Source of the DNA: a virus
Length of the DNA: 63,041 nucleotides
IMG/VR virus record: IMGVR_UViG_3300042509_001342
Coordinates: 1 to 63,041 of that record
Reading direction: 5' to 3' (one strand)
In this document: positions 23,655-31,991 of the stretch, one piece after another
Layout: every line of letters begins with the position of its first letter
Numbering within the stretch: the stretch's first letter is position 1
Notes under the pieces: generated by a model
Told to the model about the DNA's origin: nothing
Database searches by the model: none
The model's input: the letters and a program-made list of their open reading frames with translations, nothing else
Made by a program: the position numbers and the translations under genes

Positions 23655-24800
23655 ATGGTTGCTGCAAAGAAATCAAATCATTGGCACAAGGCTGACCCAA
23701 ATGCGGCCTTCTGGCTGGCGGTTCAGGCTGGCATCGCCTCGGAGACCGAAGGGCCTCCGGGTGTTGCCAAATCATCCAGCGTCTTGCAGATGTGCAAGAG
23801 CATGGGGCGGGACATGATGCTGCTCATCGGCAGTACCCACGCTCCTGAGGATGTGGCTGGCATCCCGTTCGTGAGTTCGTGCAAGGCGTTCTTCGATATG
23901 GTTCCGCCCCGGTGGGCTGAGCGGCTGAGTCGGCCCGGGGCCCTGCTGTTCATTGACGAGTTGACCACGGTGCCACCGGCAATGCGGGCGGCTCTGCTGT
24001 CCATGCTGACGGAGCGGCGGCTTGGCAGTCTGGTCATCCACCCGGACACGTTGATGGCTGCGGCTTGCAACCCGGCCCACATGGCTCCCAATGCCAGCCC
24101 GCTTGAGAAGTCGATGGCCAACCGCTTCTTCCATTGCGAGTGGAAGCACGACTTCGATAGCTGGCAGGCCGGTATGGAGTCTGAGAACGACGCTTGGGGT
24201 TCCCCTTGGTTTCCGGTTGTGGAATCCGATTGGCGGCGTCATGCCATCAAGTGGGGCCACATGATCACCGGCTACCTGCGTAAGAACAGCAACGAGCGGA
24301 TTCTGATTCCGCAGAACGATGACGAGAAGGCGTTCCCGACTCCCCGGACTTGGCACTACCTGCGGAATTGCTTGGCTGCTGCCGAGTCGGTTGAGGCACC
24401 GGCTCACATCCAGAGCCAGCTTGCCGCCGGTTGTGTGGGCAAGACGGTGGGGTCCAACTTCTTCCGGTACGTCAGCGAACTGGACTTGGTGGACCCGGAA
24501 GCTGTGATTGCCGGGACCGCGACGTTTGTGTTCGACCGGAAGCGGATTGACTTGGCTTCGGCCCTGCTTACCTCGCTGGTGTCGTGCATCCGGCGGGATT
24601 ACTCGCAGGATCGGCTCGACGCTGCGGTGGAAGTTTTCACCAACAACGTCGGCAAGAACGCCCGAGACCTTGTACTGAGCCAGCTTCGGCATCTGGTTCA
24701 GGCCCGCCCGGAGGGTACGGCACTGTCGGCTAAGACGATCAAGAACATCACCGAGTTCGGCAAGGACATCCCCGATGCCGTTCGCAGAAGGAGGGCCTAA
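23655..24800 (+). CDS. MoxR-type AAA+ ATPase
   Basis: 381 residues. Walker A GPPGVAKS (33-40), Walker B LLFIDE (97-102), sensor-1 asparagine in AACNP (about 139) and a candidate arginine finger at ANRF. These place it in the MoxR branch, which works as a chaperone-like ring with VWA partner proteins. ATG 23655 has AAGGAGAA upstream; the longer frame from 23499 runs through the leader and is unlikely. The stop overlaps the start of the VWA partner (TAATG), as is usual for such pairs. The substrate is unknown. Confidence 0.85.
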   Translation: MVAAKKSNHWHKADPNAAFWLAVQAGIASETEGPPGVAKSSSVLQMCKSMGRDMMLLIGSTHAPEDVAGIPFVSSCKAFFDMVPPRWAERLSRPGALLFIDELTTVPPAMRAALLSMLTERRLGSLVIHPDTLMAAACNPAHMAPNASPLEKSMANRFFHCEWKHDFDSWQAGMESENDAWGSPWFPVVESDWRRHAIKWGHMITGYLRKNSNERILIPQNDDEKAFPTPRTWHYLRNCLAAAESVEAPAHIQSQLAAGCVGKTVGSNFFRYVSELDLVDPEAVIAGTATFVFDRKRIDLASALLTSLVSCIRRDYSQDRLDAAVEVFTNNVGKNARDLVLSQLRHLVQARPEGTALSAKTIKNITEFGKDIPDAVRRRRA

Positions 24801-26269
24801 TGACAGCAGCAGCAGTGGTTACACCTGCGGAATTGTTCAGTCACTTCCGCATGATGACCTATCAGTACTTCCCGTACCTGTCTCCCTACGTTTACTCCCT
24901 TGTCCCAGTTGAAAGGCCGGGGCTGGGGACGATGGCAGTGGATATGTACGGACGGGTTTATTACGACCCAGCGTTTTGCGAGAAGCTGACGCTGGAGCAG
25001 GGGTCCTACGTTGTTCTGCACGAAGCAATGCACCTGATCCTCAGGCATTGCCACCGTGCCGAGAAGATCATCGGCAAGACCCCGAGCAAGCGGGAACGCA
25101 GCAAGTACAACATCGCGGTTGACTTGGTTGTGTGGGAAATGATGGAGGCTATTGCCGAACACGCCCCCGGCAACCCTGTCACGTTCCCCACTCTGCAAGC
25201 CAAGTACCCGAAGCTTGAAAAGAATCTGACGGTGGAGGAAATCTACTCCATCATTTCGGAGAAGCAGCAGGGTGGTGGCGGTGGTGGCGAGGGGCCCAAG
25301 GGTGATGGCCCGGAGACTGAGTGTGATGACGAGAACAACGAGCCTGACCAGAGCGACGAGTCTGGCGATGACGAGTCCCCCGAAACCGACAGTGGCGAAA
25401 GCGAGGACGATGATGGTGGCGATGACCAGAGAGGGGAAGACACTTCTGGCAAGGGCCCTGCTGAAGATGACGAAGACGGAGACAGCAGTTCGGGCGACGA
25501 AGATGCTGACGAAGACAGCGAGTTCGACAAAGTAGGCGGCGGGTCTGGTGCTGACGGTGACCCCCGTGATTACGAGGAGGAGCCCAATGACAACTGGGAG
25601 ACCTTCCAAGAAGACAAGCTGCTTGAGGCTATTGAGCAGAAGATCGAAGAGGAAGAGCAGGAGCGTGGAATCGGGACCATTCCCGGTGAACTGAAGCGTG
25701 TCATCAAGAACAAGCTTCGGCCTCAGCCCAATCCTTGGGATGTGCTGCGGTCCACGGTTGCCAAGGCTATTGCCAATAGCCGTGGGGCTCCTGACTCGAC
25801 CTACCGGAGGATGAGTCGGCGTCAGTCCATCATGCCGGATGACACCCGGCTGAAAGGCCAGCAGCGGTACTCCCCAAGTGCTGCCTGTGTGATCGACACC
25901 AGCGGCTCAATGACTTCGGAGTGTCTGGCCAAGGCACTGGTTGTCGTGCAGCAGGGGCTCAAGGCAATCGGCAAGCTGCCGGTCATCACCTGTGACGCTC
26001 GGGTTACCGGGGACAGGGTGCTGACGGCAGTCAGTCAGGACTTCGTTCTGGCTGGGGGCGGCGGGACGGACATGAGAATCCCGATTGCCCACGCTGAGAA
26101 AGAGTATCGGCCGGATGTGATTGTGCTTGTGACGGACGGCTACACCCCATGGCCAAGCAAGCCCACCAAGGGGCAGTTGATTGTGGCCTGCACGACGGAC
26201 TGCCAAGGCATACCGCCGTGGGCCAAGACGGTTCGGATTCCCGATGCACCAAACAAGGAGGAACTGTGA
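24800..26269 (+). CDS. Zincin-like plus VWA-domain protein (MoxR partner)
   Basis: 489 residues. N-terminal putative metallopeptidase domain with HEAMH at 74-78 and a third histidine at 83. A long acidic, Ser/Gly/Asp linker runs from about 155 to 265. The C-terminal VWA-like domain has a MIDAS DTSGSM (366-371), GGGGTDM and VTDGY. This order matches the DUF2201 type of VWA-like metallopeptidases. Partner of the ATPase just upstream. It may act as a chaperone that inserts a metal or remodels a host complex. Function in the phage is unknown. Confidence 0.82.
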   Translation: MTAAAVVTPAELFSHFRMMTYQYFPYLSPYVYSLVPVERPGLGTMAVDMYGRVYYDPAFCEKLTLEQGSYVVLHEAMHLILRHCHRAEKIIGKTPSKRERSKYNIAVDLVVWEMMEAIAEHAPGNPVTFPTLQAKYPKLEKNLTVEEIYSIISEKQQGGGGGGEGPKGDGPETECDDENNEPDQSDESGDDESPETDSGESEDDDGGDDQRGEDTSGKGPAEDDEDGDSSSGDEDADEDSEFDKVGGGSGADGDPRDYEEEPNDNWETFQEDKLLEAIEQKIEEEEQERGIGTIPGELKRVIKNKLRPQPNPWDVLRSTVAKAIANSRGAPDSTYRRMSRRQSIMPDDTRLKGQQRYSPSAACVIDTSGSMTSECLAKALVVVQQGLKAIGKLPVITCDARVTGDRVLTAVSQDFVLAGGGGTDMRIPIAHAEKEYRPDVIVLVTDGYTPWPSKPTKGQLIVACTTDCQGIPPWAKTVRIPDAPNKEEL

Positions 26270-27612
26270 ACAACAAGAAGATTGCCACAGCTTCATGGCT
26301 TGCGAAGAAGGCCATGTCGCTGATGAAAAGAGACCCTGAAGAGTACGAGCGGCTGATCACTGGCGGATCGGAGAAGGTGCTGAGCGGAACAGTGGTCAAG
26401 CTGGATTGCAATTCACACAACTCTACCCCCAGTTACTTTGCGATCCGAGTGAAAGGCAAAGAGGAGTACTGCCGCGTGTTTTCCGTGCGGCACAAGGAAA
26501 AGCTGTACAGCTTCTACAGCTTTCACTTCACGGCAACCCAGTATCGAAAGCGGCTGACGGACAAGTACCTGCCGATCACCCTGCCTGAGGGTGTGAAGTG
26601 CAGGACGTATGTCAACTCGCCAGTAACCAAATGCCTGTATCACAACGCTGACGGGTCTTTGGCTATGACTGGTGTGTGGAAAGGCGGCGGTCGGGGCAGG
26701 CCCGGTGTTCCGAGTAGTCACGTTGTTTTGAATGACGAGACCGGGGCGTTTGTTGATGACCGCGAACTGGTTCACAAAGTGATTGCAGGCTGCATGAATC
26801 AGAGCGTTCAGGCCAACTATCAGTTCTTCCATGCCGCCAGCAAAAAGCGTTCGGAATGGCTTCGGTCTTTCGAGTGCATGACCGGCATGTGCGACATGAA
26901 GAAGGTGCTGAAGATTGCGGCAGAGACCTATCGGATGGCGTCGAGGATGTGCGAAAGGCACAAGGGCCTGAGCCTGACGCTGTTCCCCGCTGCCATGGTG
27001 GACAAGTTCAAGGTCGAGAGCCGCCTTCAGTCTGTCCGTGTTTCCGGGATGGGCGGCAGGCAGACGGTGCTGGCCCGGGACGAAAACCACAACCCGACGC
27101 TGTGCTACCTGCCTGAGGTTGTGCTGTCGTGGGATGAACGATTCGTGACTTCCGAGTATGGGTCAGCGTGGGGCGGCATCGTCATGCAGATCGTGCCGCA
27201 CGGCAACGCTTTGCTTGACCCCATTGGCTACGGGTCCCAGTTGTCGAGGCACTACAGAACTCTTGGCGATGTGCCGAGGGGCGAGCCATTGCGTGCGGTC
27301 ACGGATAAGTCGGTGCTTCTGGAGCGGGCATACCACTCGCTGGAAGCCTATGACCCAGCGACACCCATTGAAAATCGAGGGGGCCTGCATCGGTACTGGG
27401 GGTGGGCGGCTTACGGTGAGAAGCACGTTTACAGCGAGGACGAAAACAAGATTGTCTTGTGGCCGAAGCATCGGGACAAGGTTCGCGTCATCGGTTTTGG
27501 GACTGGGTTCGACCAGTTGTTTGAGCAAGAAGACCCGGTTGCGGAGACCCCTGAAAACATCAGCCTTCTGATTGAAGAGAAGCTTCTGATGGGGAGTCTG
27601 CCACTGTGTTGA
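26266..27612 (+). CDS. Hypothetical protein, 448 aa, coupled to VWA gene
   Basis: GTG 26266 overlaps the VWA stop (GTGA), so it is translated with that unit; the longer frame from 26149 is a shadow. Begins MNNKKIATASWLAKKAMSLM. Mixed alpha/beta with many aromatic and basic residues, a cysteine cluster in ECMTGMCDMKK and no recognised family. Its position makes it a candidate fourth component or target of the MoxR/VWA group. Confidence 0.65.
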   Translation: MNNKKIATASWLAKKAMSLMKRDPEEYERLITGGSEKVLSGTVVKLDCNSHNSTPSYFAIRVKGKEEYCRVFSVRHKEKLYSFYSFHFTATQYRKRLTDKYLPITLPEGVKCRTYVNSPVTKCLYHNADGSLAMTGVWKGGGRGRPGVPSSHVVLNDETGAFVDDRELVHKVIAGCMNQSVQANYQFFHAASKKRSEWLRSFECMTGMCDMKKVLKIAAETYRMASRMCERHKGLSLTLFPAAMVDKFKVESRLQSVRVSGMGGRQTVLARDENHNPTLCYLPEVVLSWDERFVTSEYGSAWGGIVMQIVPHGNALLDPIGYGSQLSRHYRTLGDVPRGEPLRAVTDKSVLLERAYHSLEAYDPATPIENRGGLHRYWGWAAYGEKHVYSEDENKIVLWPKHRDKVRVIGFGTGFDQLFEQEDPVAETPENISLLIEEKLLMGSLPLC

Positions 27613-27884
27613 ACCAAGCACTGCCTTACCTCAGTGCTGCGGTGGCACTGGGGTTTATTTACTACTGGCTTGTGACCATGGAACCAGCATTGGTTTCACG
27701 GAAGACATACAAGCAACGGACTGCGGTGGTTGCAGCGTATGCAACTTTCGTGGTGCTGACCAGAAATGGCGGCTTCAATTATTTCCAGTTGGCTGCGGAG
27801 TGCCTTGCGTTATTGCACATCTTCAGCCTTGTGACGGCGTTTCTCTATGGGGATGCAATGCACAACATGAAAGACAACTGCTGA
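27606..27884 (+). CDS. Small membrane protein, 92 aa
   Basis: MLNQALPYLSAAVALGFIYY onward, with two or three hydrophobic spans (residues 5-22, about 42-54 and 62-80). GTG at 27606, or the next codon TTG, overlaps the end of the previous gene. It follows the MoxR/VWA genes and is coupled to the next gene by TGATG. May anchor the group to the membrane; speculative. Confidence 0.6.
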   Translation: MLNQALPYLSAAVALGFIYYWLVTMEPALVSRKTYKQRTAVVAAYATFVVLTRNGGFNYFQLAAECLALLHIFSLVTAFLYGDAMHNMKDNC

Positions 27885-28138
27885 TGGAAGAACGAGCGAT
27901 ACCTCTGAACGTCTACGGGTACATGGTTGTTTACCGGCAGCAAGCCGGTGGCAAATGGACCGTTGACACTGACGATGAGTACCTGAACCTGCCCGCCCAC
28001 TACCTATCAGTGGACGAAGCACTGGATCGGGTTGAGTACCTGCGGAAGAAGGGCATTGAATCTCGTGTCGCTGCGTTGGTGGCCGAGAGTACGGACACAG
28101 CCGAAGAGTTTGAGGAGAACAAAGCCGATGGCCAGTAA
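27884..28138 (+). CDS. Hypothetical protein, 84 aa
   Basis: MEERAIPLNVYGYMVVYRQQ onward. N-terminal beta strands, C-terminal acidic helix. The ATG overlaps the preceding TGA. No family recognised. Its last codons overlap the start of the helix-turn-helix gene. Confidence 0.6.
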   Translation: MEERAIPLNVYGYMVVYRQQAGGKWTVDTDDEYLNLPAHYLSVDEALDRVEYLRKKGIESRVAALVAESTDTAEEFEENKADGQ

Positions 28139-28484
28139 GACGAAGATGCCGATTGAGCAGTTCATTCCCCTTTATCTCGCCGCCCACAAGGCTGGCCTGA
28201 CCAAGGAGGAATTCGCAAAGAAGATCGGGGTGTCTCCGATCACGGTGTACCAGCGGGTGTACGAACTGAACCGCGAGGGCCTCGGCCTTCCGATCTTGGG
28301 TGCCAAGCCCAAGATGAGCCTGATCGACCGTGCCAAGGCGGCAATGCAGGCTGCGGGAACCAGCACCGCTGAGCCCAAGGGCAAGGCCAAGGCTGCGGCC
28401 AAGGTTGTCGAGCCCAAGGTCGAGGTCGAGGAAGCGGACGAGGTCGAGCCGCAGGACGAACTGGAACAGCTTCTGAACGGGTGA
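28128..28484 (+). CDS. Helix-turn-helix DNA-binding protein, 118 aa
   Basis: MASKTKMPIEQFIPLYLAAH onward. The segment LTKEEFAKKIGVSPITVYQRV fits a helix-turn-helix (about residues 24-44). A long lysine/alanine/proline linker and an acidic end (EEADEVEPQDELEQLL) follow. Likely an early transcription regulator. Last gene before the terminator at 28490-28526. Confidence 0.7.
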   Translation: MASKTKMPIEQFIPLYLAAHKAGLTKEEFAKKIGVSPITVYQRVYELNREGLGLPILGAKPKMSLIDRAKAAMQAAGTSTAEPKGKAKAAAKVVEPKVEVEEADEVEPQDELEQLLNG

Positions 28485-28489
28485 TCTTT

Positions 28490-28526
28490 ACCCCGGAGCA
28501 GAGGAGCATCCTCTGCTCCGGGGTTT
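28490..28526 (+). terminator. Rho-independent terminator
   Basis: ACCCCGGAGCAGAGG pairs with CCTCTGCTCCGGGGT, followed by TTTCTCTT. Ends the MoxR/VWA-HTH unit. Confidence 0.8.
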
Positions 28527-28547
28527 CTCTTACTTGAAGGGATTCAA

Positions 28548-28868
28548 ATGAGGTTTGTTATTTGTCTTTTGTCTTTGATTGTATGCGGCCAGTGTTTCGC
28601 TGAACCGTCCTGCCGTAACGGCCAGTGCGGCGTGATCTCCAAGTTGGAGACTGCGACCGCTCAAGGTGTGGCCAATCTGATGGCAAGGCTCCGAAGGATG
28701 GGTCATTACGGTGGCAACAGCGGGTACGAGGGGGTGGGCGTTGGCTCGACTCCCCAGCAGGCTCTTCGCAACTGCTGCTATTCCAACAGTGGGATGGCAG
28801 TTGTTGATGAGGGCGTGGCCCGTGGTTCGGACGGTCGGTGGTATGCGTGTCGCAGGTACTCTCGGTAA
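28548..28868 (+). CDS. Secreted cysteine-containing protein, 106 aa
   Basis: Signal peptide MRFVICLLSLIVCGQCFA, then two cysteines in SCRNGQC, a central GGNSGYEGVGVGSTPQQALRNCC-type segment and GRWYACRRYSR. The ATAQGVANLMA...EGVGVG...NCC pattern is one I recall from planctomycete secreted proteins. Could be a moron gene that changes the cell surface. Function unknown. Confidence 0.6.
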   Translation: MRFVICLLSLIVCGQCFAEPSCRNGQCGVISKLETATAQGVANLMARLRRMGHYGGNSGYEGVGVGSTPQQALRNCCYSNSGMAVVDEGVARGSDGRWYACRRYSR

Positions 28869-28882
28869 CCAAGGAGGGCTCT

Positions 28883-29272
28883 ATGCCTATCGTGTTTTCT
28901 CCGGTCAAAGCTCGCCGCCAAGAAGGCAAGTTTGACCTGACGGTTTCTCCCCGGGGCTATCGCTCCGGTTCACTTGCCATGGAGTTTTCATTCTCCACGG
29001 GAGTGCAGGATCGGGTTCGGTACGTTGACGGTGATCGGGTTGTGGTTGTGTTCGATGAGACCCAAAAGACGCTTGTCGTGGAGCGGGTGGGTGCCGACAC
29101 CCCCGGCTACAAGGTGTGTGTCAAGAAGCTGCAGCATGGCCGTGAGGCTGTGAGGGTGCGGGTTGGCTGCACCAAGCAGCACTGGGTTCAGGTTCTCGGT
29201 GAGTCTCGTAGCAAGAAGTACGAACTCTTCGAGATCAACGGCAACAAGGTCACGTTCATGGAATCTGCTTGA
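28883..29272 (+). CDS. Hypothetical protein, 129 aa
   Basis: MPIVFSPVKARRQEGKFDLT onward; beta-rich and basic, no recognised family. ATG 28883 has AAGGAGGG upstream, better than the longer frame from 28838. Ends with a strong terminator. Appears to share a transcript with the secreted protein before it. Confidence 0.6.
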   Translation: MPIVFSPVKARRQEGKFDLTVSPRGYRSGSLAMEFSFSTGVQDRVRYVDGDRVVVVFDETQKTLVVERVGADTPGYKVCVKKLQHGREAVRVRVGCTKQHWVQVLGESRSKKYELFEINGNKVTFMESA

Positions 29273-29277
29273 TCATT

Positions 29278-29322
29278 GGCCAGCCCGGTTCCCGAACACG
29301 GGGCCGGGCTGGCCTTCTTTTT
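29278..29322 (+). terminator. Rho-independent terminator
   Basis: GGCCAGCCCGG pairs with CCGGGCTGGCC, followed by a T-rich run. Strong stem. Confidence 0.85.
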
Positions 29323-29341
29323 TCACGGAGCGAATAGATCA

Positions 29342-29668
29342 ATGGATACCCACAAAAACAAATCACCAGAGTGCGATACCCCGAACTGCCTGATCTGCAA
29401 GTTCTGGCCCACAGCCTCAGCCATGTTCCACCCTCAAGCTGCTGAATTCTGGGTGGACAAAGAGACCGCTGAGGTTTTCGTGGCCACCGGACTCAAGGCT
29501 CTGTCCACCGGGGAGGTAGTGGAGATGGAGGAGCGGCTGTTCACCTACGTCAAGGCTGTCTGCGACTGCGGTAACGAAGCCGTCATGCGGGCCGACATCC
29601 TGACAAATGGATATTCGGATCGCTGCCCTGTGTGTGCCGCCCTGTCTGCCGAAGCCGCCTCAAACTGA
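29342..29668 (+). CDS. Cysteine-rich zinc-binding protein, 108 aa
   Basis: MDTHKNKSPECDTPNCLICK onward, with further cysteines in CDCG and CPVC. At least two metal sites are likely. The ATG is twelve bases after GGAG. It starts a unit that continues with the LexA-like protein. Role unknown. Confidence 0.6.
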   Translation: MDTHKNKSPECDTPNCLICKFWPTASAMFHPQAAEFWVDKETAEVFVATGLKALSTGEVVEMEERLFTYVKAVCDCGNEAVMRADILTNGYSDRCPVCAALSAEAASN

Positions 29669-29676
29669 GAGAACCA

Positions 29677-29910
29677 ATGACAACCAAGAACAAAGTACTG
29701 ACGCCAACTCAAGAAGACATCCTCGGGTTCATCGCATCCACCATCTACAAGTCTGGGTACCAGCCATCGTATCGGGAGATATGCAAGAAGTTTGGCTTTC
29801 GATCACCGGCTGCTGTCACCAATCACCTGAAGGCTTGCGAGAAGAAGGGGGCCTGCAAGCGACGGCCCGGGTGTAGGTCCTTGGAGTTTTCGTGGAGGGA
29901 ATACCTATGA
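29677..29910 (+). CDS. LexA-like DNA-binding domain protein, 77 aa
   Basis: LTPTQEDILGFIASTIYKSG, then YQPSYREICKKFGFRSPAAV and TNHLKACEKKG match the LexA N-terminal winged helix along its whole length, including the Y-x-P-x-x-R-E-I core. The S24 peptidase half is absent, so it cannot self-cleave in the SOS response. It might bind host LexA boxes or phage operators. Expressed early from the unit starting at 29342. Confidence 0.8.
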   Translation: MTTKNKVLTPTQEDILGFIASTIYKSGYQPSYREICKKFGFRSPAAVTNHLKACEKKGACKRRPGCRSLEFSWREYL

Positions 29911-30101
29911 GCAAGCCAGCGTGGACTGAGAAAGTCGAGCAAGGAATGTGGATCATCGTGGCCCGCTCTGCCACTGTGATGGCAGCGGAATCGGAGAGCA
30001 ACTTCTTGGACAAGGAGACCAAGGAGAAGGTGCTGGCTGCGGTTCGTTACGCCGAACACCACTGGCAGAAAGACCGGGAAGCAAAAGAAAGGAACGAGTG
30101 A
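29907..30101 (+). CDS. Small hypothetical protein, 64 aa
   Basis: MSKPAWTEKVEQGMWIIVAR onward, then a charged helix. The ATG overlaps the stop of the LexA-like gene and has GGAGGG upstream. No recognised family. Confidence 0.55.
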   Translation: MSKPAWTEKVEQGMWIIVARSATVMAAESESNFLDKETKEKVLAAVRYAEHHWQKDREAKERNE

Positions 30102-30103
30102 CC

Positions 30104-30421
30104 ATGAAAAGAAAGCTGGTTGACCAGACGTTCTTTGAACGCCACTGTTCGCTTATGAACCTCGGGTACGTTCCGTTTTTTGAGGAGTCCAACAGGTTTT
30201 CCGCTGGGCCCTTTAGCCTTCGCGGAAGGTCTTACTACCTCAGGAGGCGCGTTTGCCCCAAAGAGCATTCATTGTGGAATACGACCATCGTTTGTTTCTA
30301 TGACTTGCCGCCGGGGTCCCATCCTTGTGTTCTGACAATGCTCAAGGCGGCAAATCACTTTGCCATGATCAAGGCTCGTCAACTTGTTGAACTCACCAAA
30401 GTCTTTGATGTTTGTTCTTAG
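30104..30421 (+). CDS. Hypothetical protein, 105 aa
   Basis: MKRKLVDQTFFERHCSLMNL onward. Aromatic and basic, with four cysteines and no clear motif. ATG 30104 follows the previous stop by two bases. Directly upstream of the serine recombinase, so it could be an accessory factor such as a directionality protein. This is guesswork from position. Confidence 0.55.
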   Translation: MKRKLVDQTFFERHCSLMNLGYVPFFEESNRFSAGPFSLRGRSYYLRRRVCPKEHSLWNTTIVCFYDLPPGSHPCVLTMLKAANHFAMIKARQLVELTKVFDVCS

Positions 30422-30430
30422 GAGGACACC

Positions 30431-31276
30431 ATGCCAAAAGCTTACGGGTACTGCCGTGCCAGCACTGGAAGGCAGGACCTCACCTTTGACGTACAGAAAG
30501 CTGCCATCGAAAGATACTACGAGGGCAAGCTGAAACAGGAGGGGTTTGAGTGGGGCGGGGCCTATGAAGACAAGGATGTTTCAGGGGCCCAGCCATTCAC
30601 TGAGCGGCCGAAGGGCAGAGAGCTGTTTGTTCTGGCTCAGCCGGGGGATGCGATTATCTGGCACAAAATGGACAGGGCTTTCCGAAGCGTGATGGACGGT
30701 GCCAATACCTTCAACCTGCTCAAGACCAAGGGCATTGCAGTTCACTCGCTCGACATTCAGTTGGACACAAGCACGGCCATGGGTTCTTTCGTGTGCCACT
30801 TGATGATGCTGCTCGGGGAACTGGAAAGATCGTGGATCAGCACCCGTACAAGGGAGGCACTGGAGGCACGGAAAGCACGGGGTCTGCCGCCGTCTTGTTC
30901 GCTGCCGCCCGGATGGAAGTCGATTGGCGTCGGGAAAGAAAGGCACCTTGTCCCTGACATAAGGGAACGCCAGATCATTGAGATGGTCCGTGCCAAGTTT
31001 TTATCCGGCATGACGCTGGAGAAAATCTCAAACGAGCTTTACTTCAAGAAGATCAAGCGGATTCGCAATAGCCCCACGAAAAGAAAGGCGACTTCGGAGT
31101 ACGACCGCCAGTTCCTAGAGTTCTCCCTGATGGCAAGGGCAGAAGGGTATCCAGTGACCGCGTCCATAATGGCGTGGAAAAAAACTATTGGCAAAGTCAA
31201 ACTGACCAAGCCATTCAGGGTGAGGCTGCTGGAAATGGAAGAGCAACACGCTCAAGCAAGCGGTTCATCTTCGTAA
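30431..31276 (+). CDS. Serine recombinase (resolvase/invertase family)
   Basis: 281 residues. N-terminal catalytic domain YGYCRASTGRQ with the nucleophile serine near residue 12, MDRAFRS near 82 and LGELERSWISTRTREAL with the long E-helix. A recombinase-like region follows, with no large zinc-ribbon or coiled-coil domain, so it is smaller than classical large serine integrases. Starts behind AGGAGG. It could invert or resolve DNA, or be a second integrase. The gene end overlaps the sigma factor gene tail-to-tail by 25 bases. Confidence 0.85.
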   Translation: MPKAYGYCRASTGRQDLTFDVQKAAIERYYEGKLKQEGFEWGGAYEDKDVSGAQPFTERPKGRELFVLAQPGDAIIWHKMDRAFRSVMDGANTFNLLKTKGIAVHSLDIQLDTSTAMGSFVCHLMMLLGELERSWISTRTREALEARKARGLPPSCSLPPGWKSIGVGKERHLVPDIRERQIIEMVRAKFLSGMTLEKISNELYFKKIKRIRNSPTKRKATSEYDRQFLEFSLMARAEGYPVTASIMAWKKTIGKVKLTKPFRVRLLEMEEQHAQASGSSS

Positions 31277-31770
31277 GCCTGACGAAGGCGGTCCAGATGG
31301 GACATCAGCTTCCGCTTTGCAGTCTTGGGGGCACAGCCTGCGTCCCTGCCCAAGGCATTGAAGCTGGTTTCCTCAAAGACAAAACGCTCAATCCACTCCC
31401 GCTCTTGTTCTGTCAGCCGCATGAGGCTGCTGATGGCGGCATCCGGGGGCTGGCTCTTGGGCTTTTGTCTTTGCTGGGCCTGCGACAGGGATAGCCTGAG
31501 GACACTGTGGGCCTGCGTCTTCAGTTCGTTCTGAACTTCTCGGAGCATCCCGTTCTTTATGGCCACCGAGAAGTAGGCACTGAGGTTCTTTGACCGGCCG
31601 GGATCGTAGGTCTTGGCCGCTTTGCAGCAGGCCATGTAGGCAGCGGACTCCAAGTCACAGCTTGCGGCCACAGACCTGAGGCAGGGCATGGTTTGCATGA
31701 ACACGTTGATGCAAACCGGCACCAGCTTAATAGCTTCCTCGACCAGCTTTTGCTGATCTGCATTGAGCAT
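31252..31770 (-). CDS. Sigma-70 family RNA polymerase sigma factor
   Basis: 172 residues. A region-2-like ESAAYMACCKAAKTYDP then SAYFSVAIKNGMLREVQ, and a C-terminal region-4-like helix-turn-helix LTEQEREWIERFVFEE, then SFNALGRDAGCAPKTAKRKL. ATG 31770 overlaps the upstream TGA. A phage sigma factor would redirect host RNA polymerase to late promoters, such as the GCGGACATAAAAGGG sites. That link is inferred. It lies at the end of the minus-strand middle region. Confidence 0.75.
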   Translation of the reverse strand: MLNADQQKLVEEAIKLVPVCINVFMQTMPCLRSVAASCDLESAAYMACCKAAKTYDPGRSKNLSAYFSVAIKNGMLREVQNELKTQAHSVLRLSLSQAQQRQKPKSQPPDAAISSLMRLTEQEREWIERFVFEETSFNALGRDAGCAPKTAKRKLMSHLDRLRQAYEDEPLA

Positions 31771-31991
31771 CACCGATCTCCATATCGGAAGTAGTAGTCG
31801 CTCCTAATGACACGCCTGCAGGCAGCTTCGTGGCAGCTTCGGCATCTCCATTGCCCGTCCACTATGCCAAACGTGTCAGTGTAGTATTCCCCGGGTGCCT
31901 CGCACTCGTAGCAGGGGAGAGGCTGTCCGATCTTCTTGGTCGGCTTTCTTGGCCTCCCTCTTTTCTTTTGTCCTAGGTTAGGGCTCGTCAT
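31770..31991 (-). CDS. AT-hook plus zinc-ribbon small protein, 73 aa
   Basis: MTSPNLGQKKRGRPRKPTKK contains an AT-hook-like RGRPRKP. CYECE and CRSCHEAAC supply a zinc ribbon. Overlaps the stop of the previous gene and the start of the sigma factor. Likely DNA-binding. May help the sigma factor or replication; no direct evidence. Confidence 0.6.
   Translation of the reverse strand: MTSPNLGQKKRGRPRKPTKKIGQPLPCYECEAPGEYYTDTFGIVDGQWRCRSCHEAACRRVIRSDYYFRYGDR

Noticed and set aside
25243-25535. Low-complexity ORFs in the acidic linker of the VWA protein
   Set aside because: Both strands are open because of repeated GAC/GAT codons; no start signals.
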